Shown here one piece after another: positions 9,954 through 20,230 of a DNA stretch of 64,000 nucleotides. Under the pieces are notes generated by a model. It was not told the origin of the DNA. It ran no database searches and saw nothing but the letters and a program-made list of their open reading frames with translations. The translations under genes were made by a program, and so were the position numbers. Positions within the stretch are counted from its first letter, which is position 1, and each line of letters begins with the position of its first letter. The DNA comes from Prochlorococcus sp. AG-355-M18 (GTDB lineage Bacteria > Cyanobacteriota > Cyanobacteriia > PCC-6307 > Cyanobiaceae). The stretch covers positions 1-64,000 of the forward strand of contig QCED01000001.1 in NCBI GenBank assembly GCA_003280725.1, in the 5' to 3' direction.

Positions 9954-10297
9954 AGTACTTCATTTGTTTTTGGTAAACCCATTGAATAGTTCATTACTCT
10001 ACAATCAGGGTTATAGCTCAATTGCCCATTTTGAAGCAAAAATTTAATTAAACCTTCGATTTCTGATCCAATTTTACGAAGTTCATAATCATCTAAATCC
10101 TTTCTCGCTCTCTCTTTAATTAATTCATTAAATTTCTCATTTATTTTGGTTAACGAATCTTCGTTCCAAATAAATTCGTTATCAGGATCTAAATCAAGAG
10201 TCAGCTTGTTGGGATGAAATTTTAATTCTTTATCAACTACTTCAGCTGTAAAAATTCTTACATGCCTAGTTGTTGATTTTAAAAGCATTTTTTCCAT
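9950..10297 (-). CDS. ndhM: NDH-1 subunit NdhM
   Basis: NdhM is one of the oxygenic-photosynthesis-specific subunits of NDH-1, on the cytoplasmic arm near the ferredoxin-binding site. The 115-residue protein has the family start [16 protein letters not shown], the middle [13 protein letters not shown] and the ending [20 protein letters not shown]. It is soluble with no membrane segment. Four bases at its 3' end overlap the start of the DUF3172 gene, and it is divergent from crtP across 90 bases. Confidence 0.94.
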   Translation of the reverse strand: MEKMLLKSTTRHVRIFTAEVVDKELKFHPNKLTLDLDPDNEFIWNEDSLTKINEKFNELIKERARKDLDDYELRKIGSEIEGLIKFLLQNGQLSYNPDCRVMNYSMGLPKTNEVL

Positions 10298-10345
10298 AAT
10301 TTTGCGAAATAATCAACGAAAAAAACTATTATGTCCTAACTTTAA

Positions 10346-11785
<1,440 letters not shown>

Positions 11786-11822
11786 TAACATTAAAAAAAT
11801 TCTTAAATTTCGCTAAAACTTT

Positions 11823-12731
11823 TTGAAAAAGTCTATTTCTCAACTTGATCAAGCATATGAGATATGCCGTAAAGAAACCCAACAATGGGCTAAAACCTTT
11901 TACTTGGGAACTCTTCTACTACCACCAGAAAAGAGAAAAGCTATTTGGGCTATTTATGTATGGTGCAGAAGAACAGATGAAATAATGGATAGCGAAGAAG
12001 CTTCAACTAAATCGAGAGATGAACTTTCAGATAATTTAGATGCATGGGAAGAAAATACAAAGAATGTATTTAAAGGGAAAATTAAATCTGAATTAGATTC
12101 AGTTTTATTAGATACCATCGAAAAATATCCACAGAGTATTCAACCATATTTAGACATGATAGATGGCCAGAGAATGGATCTTAATAAATTTAGATACAAA
12201 GATTTTGATGAGTTAAAACTCTATTGTTATAGAGTCGCTGGTACTGTTGGTTTAATGACTCAAAATGTCATGGGGATTGATAGCGCTTATACATCAGCAC
12301 CATGGAGTGCTAAACCTGACCCCTCTGAAGCGGCTATAGCCCTGGGAATTGCAAATCAACTAACAAATATATTAAGAGATGTGGGTGAAGATAGACAAAG
12401 AGGGAGAATTTATCTCCCACAAGTTGATATTGAAAAATTTAATTATTCTGAAGAAGAACTTTTAAATGGAGAAATAAACAGTCATTGGAAGGAGCTGATG
12501 AACTTTCAATTAATGAGGGCTCGCGATTGGTTCCAAAAGTCTGAAGATGGAATAAAGTGGTTATCTTCCGACGCAAGATGGCCTGTCTGGACATCTTTAC
12601 GTCTATACAGAGGAATTTTAGATTCTATTGAAAGGCTAGATTATGATGTTTTTAATAACAGAGCTTTTGTAAAGAATTCAGTCAAAGCTTTTGAGATTCC
12701 AATATCTTTTATAATTTCTCGCATTAAATAA
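11823..12731 (+). CDS. crtB: Phytoene synthase
   Basis: CrtB condenses two geranylgeranyl diphosphates to 15-cis-phytoene. The two aspartate-rich motifs are visible: RRTDEIMD (about residue 48) and NILRDVGEDRQRGR (about residue 180), the latter followed by IYLPQVDIEKF. YCYRVAGTVGLM near residue 140 is also diagnostic. The 302-residue length is normal. The start is a TTG at 11823; no better start lies closer to the family N-terminus. It is downstream of crtP and convergent, with no gap, with the RRM gene. Confidence 0.96.
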   Translation: MKKSISQLDQAYEICRKETQQWAKTFYLGTLLLPPEKRKAIWAIYVWCRRTDEIMDSEEASTKSRDELSDNLDAWEENTKNVFKGKIKSELDSVLLDTIEKYPQSIQPYLDMIDGQRMDLNKFRYKDFDELKLYCYRVAGTVGLMTQNVMGIDSAYTSAPWSAKPDPSEAAIALGIANQLTNILRDVGEDRQRGRIYLPQVDIEKFNYSEEELLNGEINSHWKELMNFQLMRARDWFQKSEDGIKWLSSDARWPVWTSLRLYRGILDSIERLDYDVFNNRAFVKNSVKAFEIPISFIISRIK

Positions 12732-13148
12732 CTAAGCAGGTGTTTTTTGATTAGCCAATAATTCTTTTAGTTTAGATAGTTCTCCAGCCCATCTTGGATC
12801 AGGTGCTTCAAGATTAGGGGCATCACTATGGACTATTTTCTTAAAATCTTTCCTCTTCTTATTTCTATTTAAATTTGCGTTATTTCTTTTATTTGACGAA
12901 TCTTTCTTTTCTGATAGCTCCACTCTTAATTTGGAACCTTTAAATTCAAAACCGTTTAATTTTTGAATTAGTAGATTAGCATTCTCTTCATTGTTTGTTG
13001 TTGCGAAACCAAACCCCCTGCATTCTTTAGTTTCCTTATCTAAAACTGCTTTAAATCTAATTGAATCAGAAACTGTTTTTAAAATAGTATCAAATTCTTT
13101 TGGATTAAATCCTTGTGGTAAGTTGCCAATGTAAATGCGAATGCTCAT
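12732..13148 (-). CDS. RNA-binding protein with one RRM domain
   Basis: One RNA recognition motif covers residues 1-80. RNP2 is IRIYIGNLP at the N-terminus and RNP1 is CRGFGFATT near residue 45. The domain is followed by a basic, Asn/Lys/Arg-rich linker (KRNNANLNRNKKRKDFKK), then a short conserved-looking tail APDPRWAGELSKLKELL. Cyanobacterial Rbp proteins of this kind are linked to cold response, mRNA handling and thylakoid-targeted mRNA localisation. The extended tail (138 residues in total) distinguishes it from the short Gly-rich Rbps. The exact RNA targets are not evident. Confidence 0.9.
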   Translation of the reverse strand: MSIRIYIGNLPQGFNPKEFDTILKTVSDSIRFKAVLDKETKECRGFGFATTNNEENANLLIQKLNGFEFKGSKLRVELSEKKDSSNKRNNANLNRNKKRKDFKKIVHSDAPNLEAPDPRWAGELSKLKELLANQKTPA

Positions 13149-13207
13149 AAATTTTTAAAAATGATTTTTGAAGTCTGAACTTCTAAACAAAACTAAGCTA
13201 TGTGTAT

Positions 13208-14425
13208 TTAATCACATTTTGGCGCATTTTGTTCAATCCATTGCTTTGCTTTATAAATAGCTTCATCAAAGTTATTTAATCTTTTAAATGCAAGCTCCTT
13301 TGAAAGATAGTGTAAAACCTCTCCTAAGGTAGGCCCATCCTTTATTTTCAAATTTTTTTTTATTTCGTCCCCGTTGAGTAAATTTGAGGGATGAAATAAT
13401 TTATCATCCTTATCACGCCACCTATTTAACCAAGCCAATCTCATATTTTGAGGTAAATAAAAAATAAAACATGGAAGAAACATCTCTAATTCTTGATGTA
13501 ATTTAAACCTATCTATTTCGTTAAGCTGAGAAATATTTTTTTTCTTCAAAAAAGCGTGCCATTTTCTTAATAATTTAGTTTTTGAAATTTCAGATTTACT
13601 AAATTTTAGTTTTTCAAGAGATACAACATCTAAGATTTGGGTAATAAAGAAAAATGGCAAAAATTTCTCTTTTTCATATTGATTAAGATCCGCAAAGTTA
13701 ATTTTCTGTAAATCCAAAAAAAAGGACTCTTTATATAAATTATCTGATCCAAATATATTAAATTTTTGTACCAAAATTACAGCTTCAAGAGCATTCACAC
13801 CATTTACTATTTTCTGAATTTCATAACTAATTCTCTCTTTGGCAACAAAACATAATTTTTCTTTATTTTTTTTTATAAAAGTAACTAAATTTAAATCAAT
13901 TTTAAAATTGAATTCTGAAACAAATCGAAAACATCTCAATATCCGTAAGGGATCATCTAGTAAATTTTTTTCTGAATTGGTTCTAAGCAAAGAAATTTCT
14001 AAATCTTTAAGGCCATTTAATGGATCATATAAACACTGCTTATCAAATAAAAAAGCAATTGAATTAATCAAAAAGTCTCGAGCACTCAAATCTCCTTCTA
14101 TTGTGGATGAAACCTGATTAGCGATGTCTATGGAAATATTATTAAGAATAATTCTTATCACTTCTCGTTTTTTATCTAAGACTACAAATTTAGAATCAAT
14201 ATTTTCTGAAATCCTTTTCCCAATTTCAATTGCATTTAAAGGTACCACAATATCAACATCTACCTCTTCAGTTACTATTCCCAAAATAATATCCCTTATA
14301 TAACCACCAACTAAATATGATCCTTTAGGTAAAAAAGGTAAAATAGAATTCCATTTATGTAATTCTATTCTTTTTTCTAATTCATCAATTATTCGTGTAT
14401 GATCATTGAGAAAACTTCTTTTCAT
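13208..14425 (-). CDS. CCA-adding/poly(A) polymerase-type tRNA nucleotidyltransferase
   Basis: The class II nucleotidyltransferase head domain is clear. GSYLVGGYIRDIILG (about residue 36) carries the GG-x-IRD motif, EEVDVDIVV carries the catalytic DxD pair, and ANQVSSTIEGDLSARDFLIN followed by AFLFD continues the fold. The neck region contains DDPLRILRCFRFVSEFNF near residue 160, as in CCA/A-adding enzymes. At 405 residues it is full length for the short, HD-domain-less form. Whether it adds CCA, CC or only A cannot be decided from motifs alone. It is divergent from ycf34 across only 14 bases. Confidence 0.85.
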   Translation of the reverse strand: MKRSFLNDHTRIIDELEKRIELHKWNSILPFLPKGSYLVGGYIRDIILGIVTEEVDVDIVVPLNAIEIGKRISENIDSKFVVLDKKREVIRIILNNISIDIANQVSSTIEGDLSARDFLINSIAFLFDKQCLYDPLNGLKDLEISLLRTNSEKNLLDDPLRILRCFRFVSEFNFKIDLNLVTFIKKNKEKLCFVAKERISYEIQKIVNGVNALEAVILVQKFNIFGSDNLYKESFFLDLQKINFADLNQYEKEKFLPFFFITQILDVVSLEKLKFSKSEISKTKLLRKWHAFLKKKNISQLNEIDRFKLHQELEMFLPCFIFYLPQNMRLAWLNRWRDKDDKLFHPSNLLNGDEIKKNLKIKDGPTLGEVLHYLSKELAFKRLNNFDEAIYKAKQWIEQNAPKCD

Positions 14426-14439
14426 TTTATTTATTAATT

Positions 14440-14691
14440 ATGTGCATTTGCATCAACTGTAAATGGGTTGATAGATGTATCACATATCATGATGTTGAAA
14501 ATAATCATGGTGTTGATCATATTTGTGATCTCCCTGATTTTAAAGCAAAAAAACCATTCATTCATGTCAAGATAGTTAAAGATAATAATGGTGATTATAA
14601 AACTGATTGGGATGTTCAATCTTGCGAAAGTTTTGAGAATGAATTTGGTAAATGGTCTAAGTGTAATCCAGGCTTGGAATTACCTGTTTAA
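14440..14691 (+). CDS. ycf34: Ycf34, Fe-S protein of photosynthetic organisms
   Basis: An 83-residue protein starting MCICINCKWVDRCITYH. The N-terminal CxCxxC and a further Cys are the cluster-ligand pattern of Ycf34, a small cyanobacterial/plastid protein that binds an iron-sulfur cluster and affects photosynthetic electron transport. Further family motifs are HTCDLPDF-like HICDLPDF and a final CNPG. The ATG lies directly at the first conserved residue. It precedes tsaB by 9 bases, and the two are probably cotranscribed. Confidence 0.9.
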   Translation: MCICINCKWVDRCITYHDVENNHGVDHICDLPDFKAKKPFIHVKIVKDNNGDYKTDWDVQSCESFENEFGKWSKCNPGLELPV

Positions 14692-14700
14692 AGGTAATAG

Positions 14701-15354
14701 ATGACAAATAAACTCAAACACATAGGAAATTACCCTACATTAGTGATTCATAGCACAGACAATTCTTTTTGCTTTGGTTATAGAAAAAACAATAATCTTG
14801 AATCTGATGAATTTTTTATCAAAAAATTTGATAATGACCTATGCAACAACTTAATTAAGGATCTTAACAAATTCATTTCCAAAGAAAATTTACAGAAAAT
14901 AAATAAGTTATCTGTAAGCATAGGGCCAGCGAATTTTAATGCTTCACGACTTATTGTGGTTTTAGCAAGAACCATCTCACAACAAATAAATTGTCCTTTA
15001 GATAGTTTTAGTTCGTTTGAAATAATGGCAAAAAGAATTGCATCAAAAAATAATATCTTTGCAAACAAAAAATCATTTTGGATTTATAAAAAATTAAAAC
15101 GAAAGGGTTTTATAGCAGGTAAATATGAAATTTATCAAAATAAAAAAACCCCCTCAGATCTACTCATTCGAGAAACAGTTTTACCAAAAGTTGTTAAAGA
15201 ACTTGAGAGTAAAGAACTTTCTTTTGAGGCTATTTATGATGATAATGAAGATTTAAAAGAACTTTTAAATTTATCAAACAAAAATTTATTAAATTCAAAT
15301 CTAGATTCTTGGAAAAAAGTTTTACCTCTTTACCCTATTTCTCCAATTAACTAA
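14701..15354 (+). CDS. tsaB: TsaB-like tRNA threonylcarbamoyladenosine factor
   Basis: TsaB works with TsaD and TsaE in making t6A37 on ANN-decoding tRNAs. The 217-residue protein has the ASKHA-fold opening TLVIHSTDNSFCFGY and the diagnostic LSVSIGPANFNASRLIVVLA near residue 78 (the SxGPGSFTGxR motif of the family in diverged form), then an ALA-type helix ARTISQQINCPLDSFSSFE. It is strongly diverged and Lys/Asn-rich, as expected in an A+T-rich genome. The call rests on the GPxxFxxxR pattern, size and fold order. It is convergent with plsC, 4 bases apart. Confidence 0.75.
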   Translation: MTNKLKHIGNYPTLVIHSTDNSFCFGYRKNNNLESDEFFIKKFDNDLCNNLIKDLNKFISKENLQKINKLSVSIGPANFNASRLIVVLARTISQQINCPLDSFSSFEIMAKRIASKNNIFANKKSFWIYKKLKRKGFIAGKYEIYQNKKTPSDLLIRETVLPKVVKELESKELSFEAIYDDNEDLKELLNLSNKNLLNSNLDSWKKVLPLYPISPIN

Positions 15355-15358
15355 ATAT

Positions 15359-15979
15359 TCATCCAATCAAATTATTAATTTTATCTTGAAGAAGCATTGT
15401 TACAGAATTTAGATCATCTCTTGATGAACTTTGTGGAGGTTGAACAGGTTTCCCCACTTTAATAACTATTTTTGAAAATAAAGGAATACAGAATTTAAAT
15501 CTTATTAATCTATGTGAATTAACTATTGCAACAGGCAATAATAATTTTTGATTTTTAAAAGCTAGTAATGCAGCACCTTGTTTAGGCTTGTTCACTCGAC
15601 CATTTTTTTGACGAGTACCATCAATAAAAATTCCAATAGAATTATCATTTGATAATTTTTTACATGCTGTTTTGATTGTATTTTTATCTGCAATTCCTCT
15701 TTTAACAGGATAAGCTCCACAAGCCTTGATAATAAAGCCAAGAAAAGGAATTTTAAAAAGCTCTGCCTTGGCCATAAAAGATATATTCCGTCCAAGGGCA
15801 TGGCCTAGCAAAGGAGGGTCAAGTAAAGAACCATGATTAGAAACCATTATAAAAGCAGCTGTTTGAGGAATATTGTCTCTACCTATTAAATGACCTTTAA
15901 ATACAAATTTATAAATAGGAAATACAAAAAGCTTGCTAACTAATTCATAGATTAATTTTTGAATATTATGATTTTTCAT
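15359..15979 (-). CDS. plsC: 1-acyl-sn-glycerol-3-phosphate acyltransferase
   Basis: PlsC acylates lysophosphatidate to phosphatidate at the membrane. The HX4D motif is in SNHGSLLDPPLLGHALG (about residues 49-65). The second motif is FMAKAELFKIPFLG with GAYPVKRG, and the third FIDGTRQKNG replaces the usual FPEGTRS. The 206-residue length is normal. It is the last gene of the minus-strand lipid run plsX-fabH-fabD-plsC and starts 5 bases after the fabD stop, so it is almost certainly cotranscribed. Confidence 0.93.
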   Translation of the reverse strand: MKNHNIQKLIYELVSKLFVFPIYKFVFKGHLIGRDNIPQTAAFIMVSNHGSLLDPPLLGHALGRNISFMAKAELFKIPFLGFIIKACGAYPVKRGIADKNTIKTACKKLSNDNSIGIFIDGTRQKNGRVNKPKQGAALLAFKNQKLLLPVAIVNSHRLIRFKFCIPLFSKIVIKVGKPVQPPQSSSRDDLNSVTMLLQDKINNLIG

Positions 15980-15984
15980 ACAAC

Positions 15985-16881
15985 TTAATAAGATATTTGA
16001 TCAGAAGATGAAACTTGAGAAATTTTTACATCTTTAAGATGTCTTTTAACTAAACCACTTAGTACATTTGAAGGACCAATTTCAACAATATGAAGATCAC
16101 TATCTTTTGCCATTAAATCCATAGTTTCTCGCCACCTCACTCCATTGCACATTTGCTTTTCTAATCTAATTTTAAGCTCGTTTGAATCACTACAGAGCGA
16201 AGGTTCAAAATTGCTAATGACTGGGAAAGAGGGATTATTAAATTTAATCTGTTTTAAATATTCAGAAAATTTTGATGAAGGTCCATTCATAAATGGTGAG
16301 TGAAATGCACCCGAAACATTTAATTTCAAGAATCTTTTGCATGAAATTTCTCTCGATAAATTATCTAATGACTCAGTAGATCCTGATAAGACAACTTGGG
16401 AAGAGCTATTATCATTAGCAATTACAATATCATCAGTTTTTTGTACTAATAAATTAAGTTGATTTCTATCAAAACCAATTACTGCTGCCATAGATCCTTT
16501 CCCAGCATTTACCATTAATTGAGACCTTTCTTTTATAAGAGAAACACAATCTTCGAATGAAAAAACATCCGCACAATATAGTGCAGTGATTTCTCCTAGA
16601 CTATGCCCAGCAACATAAGATGGTTTAAATCCATTTTCCTTTAATGCATCTAATAGAATTGATTCAACTAAAAAAAGACAAATTTGTGTATTTCTTGTGT
16701 TATTTAAATCAATAAGAGGATTTGTTGATTCGGTATCTAACTCACAAATATCAAATAAATCCCTTTCAAATATTTCAGATGCATAACTAAACCTCTCTTT
16801 TGTGTTGGGCAAATTTTCAATTTGTTTTGCCATTCCAATTTTTTGCGATCCTTGTCCAGGGAATACCCATGCAACTGTCAT
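15985..16881 (-). CDS. fabD: Malonyl-CoA:ACP transacylase
   Basis: FabD loads malonyl groups onto acyl carrier protein for fatty acid synthesis. The N-terminal FPGQGSQ, the nucleophile elbow AGHSLGEITALYCADVFSFE (Ser near residue 93) and the catalytic histidine in SGAFHSPFM (near residue 197) are all present. The 298-residue length is normal. It sits 15 bases after fabH and 5 bases before plsC. Confidence 0.96.
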   Translation of the reverse strand: MTVAWVFPGQGSQKIGMAKQIENLPNTKERFSYASEIFERDLFDICELDTESTNPLIDLNNTRNTQICLFLVESILLDALKENGFKPSYVAGHSLGEITALYCADVFSFEDCVSLIKERSQLMVNAGKGSMAAVIGFDRNQLNLLVQKTDDIVIANDNSSSQVVLSGSTESLDNLSREISCKRFLKLNVSGAFHSPFMNGPSSKFSEYLKQIKFNNPSFPVISNFEPSLCSDSNELKIRLEKQMCNGVRWRETMDLMAKDSDLHIVEIGPSNVLSGLVKRHLKDVKISQVSSSDQISY

Positions 16882-16896
16882 AATGCTCCTTTTTTT

Positions 16897-17934
16897 TTAA
16901 CCCCATTTAATGAGGGCTGCACCCCAACTTAACCCAGCACCAAAACCACTTGTGGCAATAATATCATTTTGTTTAATCCTATTGTTTCTAATAGCCTCAT
17001 CCATCACTAGTGGAATTGTTGCGGCTGAAGTGTTACCATATTTCTCTAAATTGCTAAGAATTTTTTTTCTAGGAATTTTCAACCTGTCTCCTACAGAATC
17101 TAATATCCTTTGATTAGCTTGATGCAATACAAGCCAATCAACTTCATCGGAAGTATAATTCATTTTTTTAAACAACTTTTCAAGAATTATCGGAACTTCT
17201 CTTACTGCAAATTTATACACTTCCTGACCATTCATCTGAATTGAAGAAAAAGCTCCACTTAAAAAATCAATGTTATCAATTATTAAATCCTTATTATTTT
17301 TTGATGGAAGATTAAGAAAAGAACCTCTTTCTCCGTCAGTTCTCATATCAAAACCAATTAAATTATCAAATTCATTAGTGGCTTCAATTGCTAATGCACC
17401 TGCACCATCTCCAAAGAGAATACAACTTCTTCTATCATTCCAATCAACAAAGCTTGATAGTTGATCTGCTCCTATAACAATAGCCCTTTTAAAACTACCC
17501 CCTTTTAAAAATTGTGAGGCTGTAATTAAGGCAAATAAAAACCCACTACATGCTGCAGTTAAATCGAAAGCAACAGCATTATCTGCTCCTAATTTAGCTT
17601 GAATAGATGGCGATGATCCAAATAAATCATGTGGAGTAGAAGTAGCTAAAACAATTAAATCAATCGTTTTAATATCCCAATTAGCCATTTCTATAGCTGT
17701 TAGAGCCGCCTTATAACCCATCTCAGTAACATTATCTCCTAAGCTAGAAATTCTTCTCTCAGAAATGCCCGTTCTAGATTTTATCCATTCATTGCTTGTG
17801 TCAACCTTTTGACTAATTTTTTGATTGGTTAGAACTTGATTAGGTACATAACTTCCGCTTCCCTTGAAGGATACTCCAATCTGATTAAAATTTATTCCTT
17901 CCAAAAGAGTTTTTTTGTTACTTATATTAGTCAA
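16897..17934 (-). CDS. fabH: Beta-ketoacyl-ACP synthase III
   Basis: FabH starts fatty acid chains by condensing acetyl-CoA with malonyl-ACP. The Cys-His-Asn triad is visible: Cys in DLTAACSGFLFAL, His in VLHQANQRILDSV and Asn in EKYGNTSAATIPL. The longest frame uses TTG at 17934 (345 residues). A second TTG at 17904 gives 335 residues starting MEGINFNQIGVSFKGSGSY, which is closer to the usual length and N-terminus, so I consider 17904 the likelier start. Confidence 0.95.
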   Translation of the reverse strand: MTNISNKKTLLEGINFNQIGVSFKGSGSYVPNQVLTNQKISQKVDTSNEWIKSRTGISERRISSLGDNVTEMGYKAALTAIEMANWDIKTIDLIVLATSTPHDLFGSSPSIQAKLGADNAVAFDLTAACSGFLFALITASQFLKGGSFKRAIVIGADQLSSFVDWNDRRSCILFGDGAGALAIEATNEFDNLIGFDMRTDGERGSFLNLPSKNNKDLIIDNIDFLSGAFSSIQMNGQEVYKFAVREVPIILEKLFKKMNYTSDEVDWLVLHQANQRILDSVGDRLKIPRKKILSNLEKYGNTSAATIPLVMDEAIRNNRIKQNDIIATSGFGAGLSWGAALIKWG

Positions 17935-17957
17935 ACATAAATTTGACTCAATATGTT

Positions 17958-19376
17958 TTATGAATTTAAAACTTGAAGCTTTTGCAATTGATTTAAATTG
18001 TCCATAACATTATGATTAACTGCGGAGTGAGCCAAGCGAAGAGCACTAACTACTGATAAAGATTTACTACTTCCATGGCCAATAACGCAAATACCATTCA
18101 CCCCAAGTAATAAAGCTCCTCCATGTTCGGCATGATCTAACCTTTTCTTAATTCTAAGTAGATTACTTTTTAAAAAAGCAGAACCAACTTTCCCCCGCCT
18201 TCCACGTGGTAGCTCAGATCTCAAAATATCTAATAAAACTCCTCCAACAGATTCAAGAAATTTCAATAATATATTTCCAGTAAATCCATCACAGACTACT
18301 ACGTCGAAACTACCTGATAGTACATCTCGGCCTTCACAATTACCTCCAAAATCAAAACTTTTTTCAGAAGATAATAATTCAAATGTTTTTAGGGATAAAT
18401 CATTACCTTTGCATTCTTCTTCTCCGATATTTAAAAGGCCAATTCTTGGTTTTTTTACTTGTAAAACATCTTTTGCATAAATATTACCTAGAAGTGCAAA
18501 TTGATGCAGATAAGATGGCTTACAATCAGTATTTGCACCGACATCTAAAACTAATACAGGGCGAGTTTGATCCCTTGTTGGAAATAATGCTCCTATAGCT
18601 GGTCTATCAATCCCTTTCAATCTCCCAATTCTAAATATGGCAGAAGCCATCATGGCACCTGAATTACCCGCCGAATAAACAGCTTCAGCTTTATTATTTC
18701 TCACTAAATCCATAGCAACGTTTATACTTGCATTTTTCCTTTTTCTAACTGCAGTAGCTTCTTCATTCATCCCAATAGGCTCTCCACTATCAATTAATTC
18801 AAGACGATTATTCTCTATTTCATTTTCTAATAATTCTGCTAAACCATTTTTTTCTGCTTCATCCTTAACTTTTTCAATTTTGCCGACAAACTTTACATTT
18901 ATTGGAAATCTACTGATTGCTTCGAGGCAACCCTCAAGAATTGGACCAGGAGCATAATCTCCACCCATCCCATCAACTGCTATCCAAATTCTTTTAGATT
19001 GAGAATCCTCTACCCTATCTAAAACATTATCATTGTTTTGTAATCTTTTTAATGGGTCAAAAACCAATGGCTGTAATGTATTTTTAGCTATTGAACTAGC
19101 ACTTGAAACAACACTGCTGGCAGTATTCACAACAGATTCAGCGCTTGAAACTACATTACCTGCAACATTACCCGCAACATTACTAGCAACATTACTAGCT
19201 GTGCTTACAACAGAACCAGCACCAGAAACTACATTACCCGCCACATTACTAGCCGTTAACGCAGAACTAGCAGCAGTATCTACTATTGAAGTTACAGCCG
19301 AGTTTCTTTTGTACCAAATAACTAATCTTCTGATAGCTCTGGGCTTATTAATTTTTTGTACACTTTCTTTGCCCAT
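17958..19376 (-). CDS. plsX: Phosphate acyltransferase PlsX with repeat-rich N-terminal extension
   Basis: PlsX makes acyl-phosphate from acyl-ACP for glycerolipid synthesis. The core begins near residue 130 with IWIAVDGMGGDYAPGPILEG and contains NASINVAMDLVRNNKAEAVY and SAGNSGAMMASA, then DVGANTDCKP, giving about 343 residues, the normal family length. The first 129 residues are extra: a basic start (RAIRRLVIWYKRN), then about 75 residues of Ala/Ser/Val/Asn in short repeats (SNVAGNV, ASSVVSSA). They are predicted to form an amphipathic helix or an intrinsically repetitive membrane-binding segment. The ATG directly abuts the rpaB stop, suggesting coupled translation. Confidence 0.94.
   Translation of the reverse strand: MGKESVQKINKPRAIRRLVIWYKRNSAVTSIVDTAASSALTASNVAGNVVSGAGSVVSTASNVASNVAGNVAGNVVSSAESVVNTASSVVSSASSIAKNTLQPLVFDPLKRLQNNDNVLDRVEDSQSKRIWIAVDGMGGDYAPGPILEGCLEAISRFPINVKFVGKIEKVKDEAEKNGLAELLENEIENNRLELIDSGEPIGMNEEATAVRKRKNASINVAMDLVRNNKAEAVYSAGNSGAMMASAIFRIGRLKGIDRPAIGALFPTRDQTRPVLVLDVGANTDCKPSYLHQFALLGNIYAKDVLQVKKPRIGLLNIGEEECKGNDLSLKTFELLSSEKSFDFGGNCEGRDVLSGSFDVVVCDGFTGNILLKFLESVGGVLLDILRSELPRGRRGKVGSAFLKSNLLRIKKRLDHAEHGGALLLGVNGICVIGHGSSKSLSVVSALRLAHSAVNHNVMDNLNQLQKLQVLNS
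19149..19250. repeat. 12-bp tandem repeat inside the plsX N-terminal region
   Basis: On the + strand four consecutive 12-base units of the type (A/T/C)GCAACATTAC(C/T) run from 19149 to 19196. After a 30-base spacer, two related units follow at 19227-19250. A larger near-repeat (ACAACAG...CAGAAACTACATTACC-like) recurs at a spacing of 78 bases. The unit is a multiple of three and encodes the four-residue motif (S/G)NVA on the minus strand, so copy-number change would keep the frame. Confidence 0.75.
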
Positions 19377-20123
19377 TTATTTACCGTCAAAAGGAGCAAT
19401 ATCCACAATCCTTTGAAAAAGATATCCTGTGCCCCTTGCTGTTAATATCAATTCAGGATTTGCTGGATCAGCCTCCAATTTTGATCTTAATCTCGAAATA
19501 TGAACATCGACTACTCTTGTATCTACATGCCTCTCAGGTGTATATCCCCATACTTCCTTCAAAATTTCTCCTCTACTAAATGGTTCTCCTGACCTGCTTA
19601 CCAAAAGCTCCAAAAGACTAAATTCCATACCAGTTAATCTTATTCTCTCATCGCTTTTAAAAACTTGTCTTCGATTTGTATCAATTTTTATATCAGTAAC
19701 CAAAATTAATCCTGAATTAGGCATTCCAGGAATTTGTTCTTTGTCAATTCTTCTTAAAACGCATCTAATTCTAGCTTCTAATTCCTTAGGACTAAATGGT
19801 TTAACAACATAATCATCAGCCCCTAACTCTAAACCTGTTATCCTGTCTGCCACATCTCCTAATGCAGTTAACATAACTATTGGAACATCAGAATCTTTCC
19901 TTAATTCTTGACAGACACCATAACCATCTAATTTTGGCATCATTACGTCAAGTACGACTAAATCAGGCTCATAATCTTTAAATAACTTTAGTGCTTCTTT
20001 ACCATCACTGGCAGTTACAACTTTGTAGCCAATCATGGAGAGGCGTGTCTCCAGAATTCTTCTAATACTTGCCTCGTCATCTGCGACAAGAATTGTTTCT
20101 TTAGTTTGACTAGATAGAGCCAT
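19377..20123 (-). CDS. rpaB: OmpR-type response regulator RpaB
   Basis: The receiver domain (residues 10-125) has the acidic pocket ILVADDEAS, the phospho-acceptor in DLVVLDVMMPKLDGYGV and the lysine in DYVVKPFSPKELEAR. The winged-helix DNA-binding domain (about residues 150-240) contains GMEFSLLELLVSRSGEPFSR and the recognition helix HVDTRVVDVHISRLRSKLE. The 248 residues match RpaB (Ycf27), the essential cyanobacterial regulator of high-light genes such as hli through HLR1 sites. It heads the plsX-fabH-fabD-plsC run with no gap to plsX. Confidence 0.94.
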   Translation of the reverse strand: MALSSQTKETILVADDEASIRRILETRLSMIGYKVVTASDGKEALKLFKDYEPDLVVLDVMMPKLDGYGVCQELRKDSDVPIVMLTALGDVADRITGLELGADDYVVKPFSPKELEARIRCVLRRIDKEQIPGMPNSGLILVTDIKIDTNRRQVFKSDERIRLTGMEFSLLELLVSRSGEPFSRGEILKEVWGYTPERHVDTRVVDVHISRLRSKLEADPANPELILTARGTGYLFQRIVDIAPFDGK

Positions 20124-20230
20124 TTGTTTCTATTAGCTAATCAGTAAGAGAATTAATTATTATCCTAATCTAACTTGTAGAGGGGCAATATCCCAAACAT
20201 TCTAGTTCTAAAACTTTATTCAAAAACTAA

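Noticed and set aside
19149..19250. Regular short repeats suggesting a CRISPR array
   Set aside because: Units are 12 bp without spacers and lie in frame inside plsX; no cas gene is present.
19033..19416. A 127-codon + strand ORF rich in Thr, Leu and Ala repeats opposite plsX
   Set aside because: It is the antisense reading of the plsX repeat region; the minus-strand frame has strong PlsX homology and the + frame no family features.
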